DNA of 64,000 bases from Lineus longissimus (lineage: Eukaryota; Nemertea; Pilidiophora; Heteronemertea; Lineidae). The notes beneath the pieces are model-generated. The model was not told the origin of the DNA. It made no database searches and saw only the letters and a program-made list of their open reading frames with translations. This document shows, one piece after another, positions 25,659 through 36,800 of the stretch; the first letter of the stretch is position 1; each line of letters begins with the position of its first letter. Location of the stretch: assembly GCF_910592395.1 (NCBI RefSeq), contig NC_088314.1, forward strand, positions 2,294,001 through 2,358,000. Direction: 5' to 3'. The position numbers and the translations under genes are program-made.

Positions 25659-28600
25659 TCAAGTTAGGGTCGCGTACACCTGATACTGACCATCCTTATT
25701 AACATTACATTCATTATGGGCACCAGAATGACGCTCATTTCGCGATCGCTTACTCCGTTTTTCATGTTTGTATAATCTCGTGAAGGTCTTTGCAATTGAT
25801 CGAGAGATTTTTCTAAAGTTTCTTAAGATTAAAAACCCTCTGTTGTGTCTGACACTTGTCCTGTCGTGGCTGCCGTCACGCATCGTAATTTGACGTAACT
25901 GCCGGTAGATGTCGTCACTAATTGTCAATTTCCGGTCGGCCATTACTATTTGTAAGCTGCAGATGAGATCACAGACTCTGTTTAGAAGAGAGGTAATGTC
26001 AGGAGCAAATTCACCAGATTGAAAGAGATTCTCCGTTCTTAGAAACTCGAGCAGGAATGCTGAGGAGCGCAGGACGAGTTCCACTGTCTGGATAATGATT
26101 TTGTTCACCTGAAACAAATACGATAGAATAATGAACATGACTAGGCCATGGAGGTACATGTATTAATACCTCCATGACTAGGCCTAGGTGGCCAAGTTAT
26201 TGTTATTGTTATCAATACACATATGCATAAACTCCCTCCAATCGTGACGTCAGTGGACTCAAATATATGTAGAGCAGGGGACTACCGTCGTTTGAAGAAA
26301 AAAAACTTTAGAGACGATTAAATTGACTGAACTATACGCACCTCTTCATATGCGCCCCCTGTCCGCAGTTTCCTTGCAAGATGGCGAATGCTAGCCCATT
26401 TCGGTACATCAGGGAGACCGGGTAACTTCTGATTTCTCAGGCTATCGACGATCATTTGAACACCGAAAAACCGCCTTGCAATCTGAAATGTTTAAGTGAC
26501 CCTGGCTTGCTGTTGGTAATAAGTGATGATCATCACCCTAAGAAGGCCCCACGCTCAAACATTTTTTCACCTGTTACGGGCCCTCGAAACAACAGTGTCT
26601 CGAAAATATTGCGGCCGTTTTGTATATGTTTTGGAATCTTGGAATTGCAAGGTCTTTGAACGTGACCTTTGGCGTAAGTCACGACTTGACAAAAGACATG
26701 AAGGAAGACCTAATGTGTCAGTCATCCACTGATATTATACAAGCTTATCGGGTAAGCCGACGCCCCTTAAACGTGTTATTTGTAAGCGATTCTTCATGAA
26801 GCACATGACTGTGCTTGTACAGTTGAAAAAAACGGGTTTTTGGACAAGCCAAAAATGACGCGATGTTCGGCGAGGTCTGAGAAGATCCAGCGCAGAACTA
26901 CATTATACATGTGTGATACATGAACTTGACATTGACTTCACAATGAATACGAGGTAATTGCAATACGCGGTAATGTTGCCGTCGGGTATTATGCGGGGGC
27001 CACATTCAGGGTAACCAGCTTTCCCGGTAAGAAAAACTCAGGGAAGGTGCATGAGTAAAACATGCAAACCATCGATCGGACCAGTTTGTTGAGGTCGTTT
27101 ACACACATATTTTGGATTTTCTTGTTCGTTTTCGCATTTTCTATACATGAACTTGGCCTCACAATGAATACGAGGTAATTGCAATACGCAGTAATGTTGC
27201 CGTAGGGTATTATGCGGGGGCCACATTCAGGTTAACCAGCTTTCCCGGTAAGAAAAACTCAGGGAAGGTGCATGAGTAAAACATGCAAACCATCGATCAG
27301 ACCACTTTGTGGAGGTCGTTTACACACATCTTTTGGATTTTTTCTTGTTCGTTTGTTCGCATTTTCGTTACATGAACTTGACCTCACAATGAATACGAGG
27401 TAATTGATATACGCGGTTATGTTGCCGTAGGGTATTGTGCGGGGGCGGGCCACATTCAGGGTAACCAGCTTTCCCGCTAAGAAAAACTGAGGGAAGGCGC
27501 ATGAGTAAAACATGCAAACCATCGATCGGACCAGTTTGTGGAGGTCGTTTACACACATCTTTTGGATTTTCTTGTTCGTTTTCGCATTTTACTTACATGA
27601 ACTTAGCCTCACAATGAATACGAGGTACATGTAATCGCAATACGCGGTAATGTTGCCGTAGGCTATTATGTGGGGGCCACATTCAGGGTAACTGTCTGCT
27701 CCGTCATATTACTCTAGGCAACAATGACAGTCAACTAAAATGACTAGACAACTTAAAATATTACTAGAAACAGTAAGTACTTTACAAATATTTGTCGTAA
27801 AATGGGTGATTTCAAAGTCAGTTTTTAGATTTAGTTTTAGAACTTAATGGAACACTAAAACCCTTGATTAAACCAGCATTGAAATGAAGTGGGTTTAAGT
27901 TTAATCCCAGCTCGGTGTTATATTTGGAAGATTTGTAGTGCATTTTGTATTACCATTAAAACTAACACCTTGGGCATTAACACCGAGTGGATTTCAAAGT
28001 TGGTGTTGGTGTTAAGAAGGGAAAAAAATCATGTTGTTCGTACCATTTCAAGGAATAGTTGCTGGTATTTTGAACGCTGATGGGAATGATGATGGACGTG
28101 AAAGAAGACGACCAAATTTGTATTTCTGACAATTGTTTTCAATGTTTTGACAATCGAATTGGTCTTATCAAGACATAGGTTTTTAGGGGTAGAAATTAAG
28201 AACTGAGACTAACACCCAACACTAAAACCAAAACCGACTTTGAAATCACCCAATGTAGATTTTCGATTTGATGTTTTCGATTTGACGGAATGGAAGAGAG
28301 AACAAATTTATGTGATGATTCCGTGAGAACAACATTCCCCAGAGCGGACCCTGACGTGCATTTTGTTCTTGAAAGACAAGTTTTGAAATTAAAAAAAAAA
28401 CTTTTTTGTGTAGCTTCTTTTTTCTGGGTGGACATGTAAGCTGAATATACATTTAAAAAAGATGCAGATAGGATTTTTAAATGACACTTTGTTGGAGTGA
28501 ATATTTTTGCTGTAAACAGTGATATTTTCGCGAAGCTAATCAGTGAATGGGGAATTTGCTATTTTTTTATAGGCAGTAAAAGTGCCGCGTTTGCTGCGAA

Positions 28601-31600
28601 GCATTTTGTGTATAAAAAAATTGCTTTTGACGATATCGCGAGACCATTGCGAAAATTTAACGTTTTATTCATTTTCAAGGTGAGCTGGCTCATACTGTTC
28701 TATAAACGTTACAATGGGCGTTCCTTTTAAAAAATGTCATGATACATGTAGTTACTGACTTAGTCCTTCTTTTTTCTTGCTAGCAGGTAGATGGGATACC
28801 AGCTACGCCAGGTATATTGGCCAGTCCAATTAGTTGCTCCAAAATAAAAATTGAACCACGACAAATAAACCAGTCGGTAAAGTGGCGCAGTGAAACTTTC
28901 AACTTTCTCCAATTGTTGTTGGGTTGTGTTCGTCAACGACATGTTTGAACGATGTCCTTTCGCTTTACCTACCACTTTCGCTTTACCTACCAGTGATACC
29001 TCGGACCGTTACCGGGAAATTTCACTTCTATGGGATCACATGATCAATTATTTTAATCAGGTCAATAACTTTTGATGAGAAAAAACATTGATAAATAGGC
29101 CAGCCTGCTCTATCATGTGCATATAGTGGCATTTAGCCAAGTTTGCTTTGGTTTTCTGCTTGTTTACCACGTCTCGTGGCGTGAGATAAGATAGGCCGAT
29201 GGGTCAAGAACAAGAATGAAATATGTGACAAATTAGACAAATTTTCGTTTTTGGATGAAATAGGGGTGTTGATTTGAAAAGGAATTTTTCCCGCGCGTAA
29301 ATTTGCACAAAACCTTTAAAAGGGCCAAATGGTCTCCAATTGCGGGTCGAAAAGTTGATGTCGTCGATTCATGTCAACATGGGTATCAAAGTGAAGGTCT
29401 ATGAGAGTACTTTAACAGGGCATAGTTCCCCCTCCCCCCACCTTGACGTTCCCTGGGACCCCAAGGAGGGTCAAAAAGGGCAAAAGTCTGACCCCCTCCC
29501 TATATTAATATCAGTACAGGTGGATAAAAACTACTATTTCATTCGACGGTACTCGCACAAACCTTCATTTTGATACCAATGATGATACCTTTGGGCTAAA
29601 GATTGTCGAGGTCTCGAAATAAGGGTCTAAAAGGGGGCAGCCGACAGCCCTTATCCCGAAAGTGTCTTCATCGGAATCATTGTGAAGGCACGAGTATTGT
29701 CAAATAAAGCAGTTTTTGTCCATATGTAGTGCGCACAAATCTCGTGGTAGGATCCTGTTCGACCTTCCCCTGTTGTACACACAGTGGATTGAACGATTCA
29801 ACTATCAGCTGCCACCTATCAAATTACCGGTGTACTATTTACGTTCTGCTGATAGGTTCGTTCATTGTCTTGTTTCCAGATGGCGCTAAATTCGCTGAGA
29901 CAATACCACCATTGATTTTTAAAGCCTTTTAGCCAAGGAGGATACCGCGGTGACGTCACATCACGTGATCACGACCCATATTAATGATCGCTATGGCCAA
30001 TCAAATTCAGTCTACTGACAGCACCAGCACTAAACACATCTCCGTGTCTCACTGTCTGGTGCGCTCCTGTACACGAAAACACCAATAGACATGAAATATT
30101 GCAATACCTAGTATGGATTCTTCCTGTGTAAAATAAGATTTACAGAGCAGATTAACTTCCACGAATAAAAAAGACGTTTGGCGTGGCCAAAGTGCGGAAA
30201 TAATGTCTCCGCTAAAATACACTACGAAATACACTAGGCAATGCACTACGCGATACACGGTAGAGATGTAGTTGAGTTTGTTATTGTTTTGACTTGGAAG
30301 CCCGCCCATATCATAATATATTCATGTATTCATGAAGTATGAACTCATTTCTGTCCCATACAACTCTATGAACAGTCAATTTCTCCTTAAATCATCACGC
30401 GAAACCGCGATATCCGCAGGAAGATTTCGTTCTAGTGTCCGAAAATGCATGATCTTACAGGGGCGCTAACTCGACAAATAGAGGGGATCTATGGGGATCT
30501 ATGCGAGTTTTAGGTCCTACAGGTCTCGAACTTGTAAAATCTGTAAACATGCCTCCAAATCCCATTATGATAATGAATAGATTGCCCCATATCTGGGAGA
30601 CTGTTTTGAAACCATCGCTAATTTTGGAAGATCGGTGCCCGGTTTTAAAAACCTTATTTTTCCCCTTCAAAACAGCACTTTTCATTATTCAAATGATAAC
30701 TTATTGTCTGAAGACTTATTTCATAGCAGAAAAGTACTAATAACTCTGATTTGATGCGAAAAATCTAACTTTATTTGATGACTTGATTTTCCCTTGGCCG
30801 TGGATCGAGTTTGTTTGCAATATGCAGCGCCATCTTGGAAAAGCCGTGACGTCACCGCGGTATCCTCCTTGCCTTTTAGCATCAGATTTTGTCAATTTGT
30901 CACTGCTTGGGGTTGTGATGTGAAATGTGAAATGTGGGTGTGATATTGTGGACAGTCGGTGCAAGTAACTGGTGAAATTTAAACTGGTAGTTGATCACTG
31001 AAAGTTTTAGATAATCGGACAAATTGGATAGACGTTGATATTTCCACTCATTTCAACCACTTTCAAACGTCTCCTGTTGCGAAACTAGCAATCTTCAGAA
31101 CTTAATCAAATAATTTCTTTTTATCTGTAGACTTGCCACAACAAACATCTTTTCAATACCTCTCAAAATATGCATTTGACAGATAAAAACATACTCGCGT
31201 CTAAATGACAGGTCTGGAGATAGGTCTGGATCCTCCAATCTATGGATATTCAATGGTGGTTTTGTCTCTTCTCCAGTCAGATGAAGAGACATAATCTCTC
31301 TGCCATCATTGATTGCCATTATGTTATGTGATCAAAAAAGAATACCAGAATCAGCCTCCACAACCTAGGGCCAGGCCGATCTACAGCCTACTATGGGTGG
31401 AATGGTGCATTTGACCGTCGATTTCTGGTTTCTTGCAAAATTCTCTGTTAGACATTCTGTAGCACTCTATTGAAAGAAAACAAAATGTATAAACGGACTA
31501 CAAGTTTGGTTGGGAGGCCAATCGCCACTTTCAAGCTGCACCTGGGTTCCGGAACAAAAGTGCCAATGATACCGCTATCTAAAAAATCGCGAAGGCTTCT

Positions 31601-33814
31601 GACCGATTTTACAGTGCTTACGTAGTTGTCCATGGTAAACTTGATGAGCTTCTGTAAGCTTCTTGCAATCCATGCAATGATCTGAATCGCCCTATCATCA
31701 CCACTGTCATCGGCAGGACTGGCGGGTTGATTCACGGGCTGTGGTTTCGAAGGCGCTTTTTCTGGGGGTTGACCACCAGAGCAAGGATACCTGAGTTGGT
31801 TATCCCATTTCACAGCATGGCTTACCAAGATCATGCATAGCATCAACAAAACGCCGAATGGAACAGCTGGAAAGAAACAAGAGAATAATAATTATGCATT
31901 TTTATAAACACTATAATGGTGCATGCCGCTGCTGCAGTCGAAACATATTCTTTTCTCCGAAGAAGCCGATTTCGGCACGTTCTGTGGAAGCAGTGGGTAA
32001 TATCTGAAATTGGATTATGTTTCTTGTGGGCATCAGCTCCGCCTTCTTTGGTAGCTTAAAATTGCCATATGATTCCTTTTAGCACGTGATTAGTGTTTGT
32101 ATTTCAATGTGAATGGAGTGAAAAAGTTGGACGACACAAACACTACCAAATATCGAGTTACATAACGAATAGTACAAGGCCTTCTGTCGACTGCCACATT
32201 CACTGACAATGTGGGGTCCATGAAACGACTTGAACAAAAATCCATTACCGATATACAGGTCGTTCACAAGGATTCCGAACATAGTGGTCACAGATAATGG
32301 CCCTGACTGTCATGAATTTAAAGAATTTGCTGGACATTATGGGTTCAAGCACATCCCGTCGTCACCACGTTTCCCACAAAGTAACGGTAAAGCCGAAAAA
32401 GGGGTTCAGATAGTCAAGCGTTTGATTATGAAGGTTATCGAGAGTAATCAAGATCCTGAGTTGGCGCTGTTGCTATACAAGGCAGCACCACTTAAGAGGG
32501 GTAAGTCTCCAGCGGAGCTGATGTACAATAGGCATTTGAGGACCAGAGTCCCAATAGCTGTTAGGTCAGAGCCAGACTCAGGTGTGGATCAGAAATGGAA
32601 GTGTTGAGGGCACAGAAGGCTCAGTATGACAAATCTGCCAAAGACTTGTTACCACTTAGACCAGATGATGTTGTTCGTCTTAGGCATCCACCCCAATGTA
32701 AACAGTGGAATGTTAAGGCAAAAGTCAGAGGAGAAGTGGCTCCCAGGTCATATGAGGTTGTTACTAAGGACAATCGGGTCTATAGACGAAATAGAAGACA
32801 CTTGTTAAAGACTACTGAAGAGTATGTACAGGAACCAACTAGTCTGTCTGATCAGCAATATGCTAACATATTCGATGAAGTTGAGCAACAGTCACAACCA
32901 GGTTCAACCCAGTCACAACCAGGTTCAAATCAACCTAGACAAGCTCAGTTGCTTCCTCAATCTACAGGTGTTAGGCGTTCGGGTAGAAATGTCAAGCCTC
33001 CTACTAGGCTTATTGAGAGTATGCCCTGATTAGTCAGGAACAGTATGAAATAACTTTGAGACTCTGTAACAAAGTGAAGTCATGAACAAGGACAATCATT
33101 ATGACAATCTATAGTTATTATTATTGTGTCAAAGATAGTTTGTGTGATTAAATTTTTAGTTAGTTATATTTTCTACAGAAGTTGAAGCTGGAAAGGCATC
33201 ATAATAGTGCCTGGAACAATTTCAAGGGAAGAATGTGACAATAATCATGAAAACAGAATCAAAATTGTACGCAGGAATGGACTGCACATCCCCATGATCA
33301 AACTTTTCCCCGAATCCTGGTGGATTCTTTATAGTTGTCGTACCGCTAGCTATGAGGACTATACTGCATGGGATTTGGCTTTCAAGTAGCGCATTTTGAC
33401 ATTTTTAAATGCATGTGCACAAATATGTAGTCGTTTTCTAGTACATTTTTACCAGTCTTCAATAAAACAGCAGTCGGTGAGCAAGAATAGGAAGCTTTGA
33501 CCTATCCAAAACAAAAATGGCTGTTTCACCATTTTTGTAGCTTCTGAGATGATGACGGTTACCTAGAAATGTATATTTTTCAAATATCTAGGCCAACGGT
33601 TAGCCTCCTTTGTTTTCAAACTCAGCTAATCAACAACAAAATTCAAATTTCAAATTTTCAAACATCTAGATCAACCAACCAACATCTCAACAAACTGTTG
33701 AAATCGATGCACAGGTTACCAGTTACCGGTTAACTGCTGTTACTTTGCTGAAAATTAATCCGCCGGCATTTTGTCCTTACCGTGTCCAAAAAGGATCTTC
33801 AAAGGAGATTTCAT
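25659..33814 (-). CDS. Cytokine-like secreted helical protein, 289 residues (gene 1 of tandem pair)
   Basis: Four exons: 33781-33814, 31622-31866, 26342-26482, 25659-26108; phases 1, 0, 0; 870 coding bases including stop. Exon 1 (MKSPLKILFGH) joins exon 2 to complete a signal peptide of about 29 residues. Residues 30-69 are a Pro-rich linker with one Cys. Predicted amphipathic helices lie at about 70-105 (A), 140-166 (B), 174-198 (C) and 229-256 (D), with a GLP motif (115-117) in the long A-B loop. The tail is basic (KRSKRSRNERH). The layout is that of long-chain four-helix cytokines of the IL-6/CNTF/CLCF1 class. W77 stands 17 residues from the exon 2/3 junction, as in the second gene and, by recall, in CNTF (WLARKIRSDLTALTESY, junction after Tyr). 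Helix D (AKTFTRLYK) resembles CLCF1 AKDFNRLKK. The FxxK receptor motif of LIF/CNTF is absent. The exon chain is firm; the family is inferred. Confidence 0.7.
26918..27695. repeat. 225-bp tandem repeat, about 3.5 copies
   Basis: The block ACATGAACTT recurs at 26918, 27145, 27370 and 27595, a period of 225-227 bases. Each unit contains CACAATGAATACGAGG, a TATTATGCGGGGGCCAC block, CCAGCTTTCCCG and CATGCAAACCATCGATC. Copies are about 90 percent alike by eye. The array lies in intron 2 of the first cytokine-like gene. Open frames across it on the minus strand are repeats of one another and are not genes. Confidence 0.9.
27700..29930. other. Intron 2 of cytokine-like gene 1, middle part
   Basis: No convincing exon. 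It contains an AT-rich stretch and a minus-strand frame from an ATG at 28,942 to a stop near 28,760 (YRLVYLSWFNFYFGATNW and a KKKD end) without clear splice sites. I see no known domain. A direct duplication of TTTCGCTTTACCTACCA lies near 28,958-28,992. Confidence 0.5.
29925..30880. mobile_element. 938-bp TIR element with perfect 9-bp target duplication
   Basis: The element runs 29934-30871. Its ends are perfect 26-base inverted repeats starting CAAGGAGGATACCGCGG and continuing TGACGTCAC. It is bracketed by identical 9-base copies of CCTTTTAGC at 29925-29933 and 30872-30880. Nine-base duplications point to a Mutator-like (MULE) or Merlin-type element. There is no recognisable transposase frame, so it is non-autonomous. 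The perfect ends suggest recent insertion. It lies in intron 2 of the first cytokine-like gene. Each end holds a CRE palindrome (TGACGTCA) and a CCGCGG site. Confidence 0.92.
32269..33240 (+). mobile_element. Ty3/gypsy-type retrotransposon remnant (integrase C-terminal half)
   Basis: Plus-strand sequence encodes the second half of a retroviral-type integrase core: VVTDNGP with the second catalytic Asp, SSPRFPQSNGKAEKGV with the Glu, then an SPAELMYNRHLRTRVP block. After a frame change around 32,595-32,607 it continues through VVRLRHPP and NRVYRRNRRHL to a stop at 33,027. The first catalytic Asp, reverse transcriptase, protease and gag are missing. A purine-rich AAGGGAAGAA followed by TGTGACA near 33,222-33,240 may mark the polypurine tract and LTR start. 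It lies in intron 1 of the first cytokine-like gene, opposite to its transcription. It is dead: 5'-truncated and frameshifted. Confidence 0.85.
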
Positions 33815-36800
33815 GCTGGGAGACCCACAGCCAACTTCAGATGGGACTGCCATATGAAAAACCGGTGAAAATAACACAATTAAAGGGGTAGCTATCAAAA
33901 TTGGACGGCTGCTGAATGCATAAAGATCACGTCTTTTTATGATGTATTTCATGCATACTGTCGACATCCGCAAATGAAAAGGCCACGTACCCGTAACAAA
34001 GTTTTGAGCCATTTTCCCTTTAAAGGGGTTGTGTGAATTAGGGGTCCAAAACAGGAATAACAAGTTAGATATCAGATTGTGCTGTACAAAACGACGAGGC
34101 ATTGCTCGTGAAGAACTATTTTGCTGACCTAGCCGCACCAATAATATTTGATATTCATAAGCTTTTTTTGGAAATGATGTCATTAAAGGAGATCTGTCAA
34201 CCTTTGAATATTAAGGTGCTCTTGTTTCCGAAAATGATCCTGTTGGAAATTTATGCATCTGACATTTGCACCATATTTATTTTTGGCAATCTTTTAAGAG
34301 ATCATATGCATGAAAATTTGTATACTTTGATAATGAAAAGGAAAAGCAACCATCTTTTGAAAAAAAGGAGAGAAAAGTAAGGTGGTGTAATTGTTGAAAG
34401 TGTTCTGTTGCCAAATTTCTAACAGCAAACATGTTTCTTTTCTACCTGCTGTGTGTGATCGAGAATGAAGGTGACAAAATCTTCTTTGCAATGTTACAAC
34501 GACCAAGACTATTTATATAAATTTCTAAGTTTATTAAAATTGCCAAGTCTCTAATTCGTAGCCGCACTGGTATCCTGGTTTTCCAACTCTCACAAATTTT
34601 AGCCCAGGTTTATATCCTAAGGGTATTTTTCACCTGAAGTTACATTAAATTGTGGATGTCAGTGCTGATAATGAAGTGATGGCAAAACAAACTCAAATAA
34701 ATTAAAACCTTAAAGAGTTGCTTCTCTGAAAGTATCTGCAACAAAAGCAGTTTGAAGTTGGATTGGGGGTCTCGGTGTGGTATTCCACAGCTCAACGCCT
34801 GCTGCAGCAAACCCTTGGTCAACTAAACCTTGTTCTTTCGACATTTCTCAAACAAACCTCTAGACTTTCATAAAGTGCTTGCCTTACCAATTGAACAGTC
34901 AGAAAATCATTGCATGGTGCAAGCATTTCCAAGTAAAAAAGTTTCCAGAAATTGCTTTGATGCATAGAGCGAATTTTTATTGATATGTAAAATCTATCAT
35001 AGGTAATATTGATTGCTTTACTGAACGCTTACACCATGGACAATGAGGCCCAGGTATTGACAAGCCATACCAACGCCCAAACAATATTTTTTAGTCGTCT
35101 CCAAAACATTGGTTTTAGCCATATGTAATATAGAACTCGCACATCAGCCTGCTTAAAATAGGTATTGGACCTGAAGTCCGAATTTCTGAAATTTTGGTAT
35201 TGAAGATCAATGCCATTTCCTTCTCGAATGCATCGGCCAGTAAGCATTAAATTAAGCCAATGTAGCTAAAATAATTCTTTACCTCTAATCTAAAGTCACC
35301 TCTAATTTCAAAGCGAATAAAGGGGCTAAAATTTCTTGTTATTATACTTCTTGTGTTAGAGGTCGGTGATGTAACCCGTCGTCACTCTGACAATATTTTA
35401 TTGAACCAAACTTTAGGAATTAAAAGGAAAATGAATTTCATTTTCATCTAGAATGCCCTTTACCATCCGTCAGCCATCATAAATGAGAGAAGGAATCACG
35501 AAGTGGAAAAGGAAATTTCTTTGAATTTGTTGGGCTTTTGATTACTCAAGACGCAATTCGGGTTTTGAGTTGTAGGAACTGTCTTTGATTTTCAGTTAAG
35601 GAACTATCATTGAGTTGCAGATAAGGAACTTTCTTTAAGTTGGAGTACATGAGGAAAAATTTGTGTGCTGCAGAACACTAGGTGGTAGAAAAGCAACTAT
35701 CTTTCGATTGCGGAAAAGGAACGATATTGTGATTTGCAGACTATAAATCATTGTTAGTTGCAAGAAATGAACTATCTTTCAGTTGACTTCAGCCCATTTT
35801 GTCCATTTTTCGAAGAACGTCGTAGTGGAGTTCGTCTAGAAGCTTTGGTGGAAGTGGACTTGCAGGAAAAGCTTTATTGTGCATGCACTTCATCCAGTAA
35901 CCAAGGTTTGACTGATTGAAATCGATGAGTTGAAACCTTTTATATAATATAGCTACATGTAGTAGTGTTTGGCGGATTTATTTCGATGGGTGGCGTCGTC
36001 AAATCGAGGATTCAGTACAGGAATATAAATTTCCAGAAAAACATCCGGATCAGTTGGTTATTTTCGAATAATAATGTTATTTTTCAAGCAGGAGCGCCAG
36101 ACTAGGTTGTATAAAATTTGAATTTGAATTTCTGATACATGGTCTCGGTCACCAGTATGTGGATGTTTTCCATTTTAAATACGTATTTTTCATGAATTTT
36201 GAATTTTGTCTCTATAAAAGGGAACTAATGATGAAGTTTTAGTTCAGAAGCCTTAATAGTGTGGCCTCACAGGTAAAAAATGACCTCCAAAACTTCGAGA
36301 CCCCCAAACTCTGAAATTATCACGGTCAACCAACAACGAAAATGTCATAGTTTGAAGAACTCCCACAGGTCTAATATAGACCTCAAGGTATTACTTTCAT
36401 CGGAACGTCTGGGAAAAGTTATGAGCCGCTAGATGCCACAAAATTAACTGATTAATGCATTAGCATTTTATTACTCGCGTGTACGCAGAAAGCTTTCTTC
36501 AATGATGTGAAAGCAAGGCATAATGTACACCAGGACAAAATACTTCTGCCTACTCAGTGCATGTTATTGTGGCATCCCTTAGACACGAGATCATCTTTTA
36601 GGCAAGCTTTCCTAGCCTACTTCGCCTAGTTTTTCTTAGAAGGAGTGAGGTTTTTGAAAACCCTGAAACTAAAGTGACCCTCTACGGTTTTATCGTCCCT
36701 CTTCAGAATTTTCCGATGGATTCCAACTTCATCCCTGCCCATTCGAGTGAATCGTACTCGTGTGTTCTATAAAATTCCATTCAGATATACAGGTCGTCCT

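Noticed and set aside
27038-27558. Several 60-100 codon minus-strand frames near 27 kb
   Set aside because: They are the same frame read through copies of the 225-bp tandem repeat.
26918-27695. CRISPR-like array
   Set aside because: The repeat is a continuous 225-bp tandem unit without spacers in an animal genome.
28760-28975. Minus-strand frame with a hydrophobic aromatic stretch and KKKD end
   Set aside because: No good splice sites, no family, and it lies within intron 2 of the gene model that is otherwise consistent.
30049-30309. Frame inside the 938-bp TIR element as a possible transposase
   Set aside because: Too short, with no DDE or zinc-finger signature; the element looks non-autonomous.
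31448-31621. Extension of cytokine-like gene 1 exon 2 past 31,622 in the same open frame (VSTVKSVRSLRDFLDSG...), using a donor at 31,541 and an exon at 31,299
   Set aside because: It keeps an open frame and a phase-2 join is possible, but it leaves no terminal exon. The GTAAGC donor at 31,621 is better and its phase 0 fits the 26,482 exon and the architecture of gene 2.
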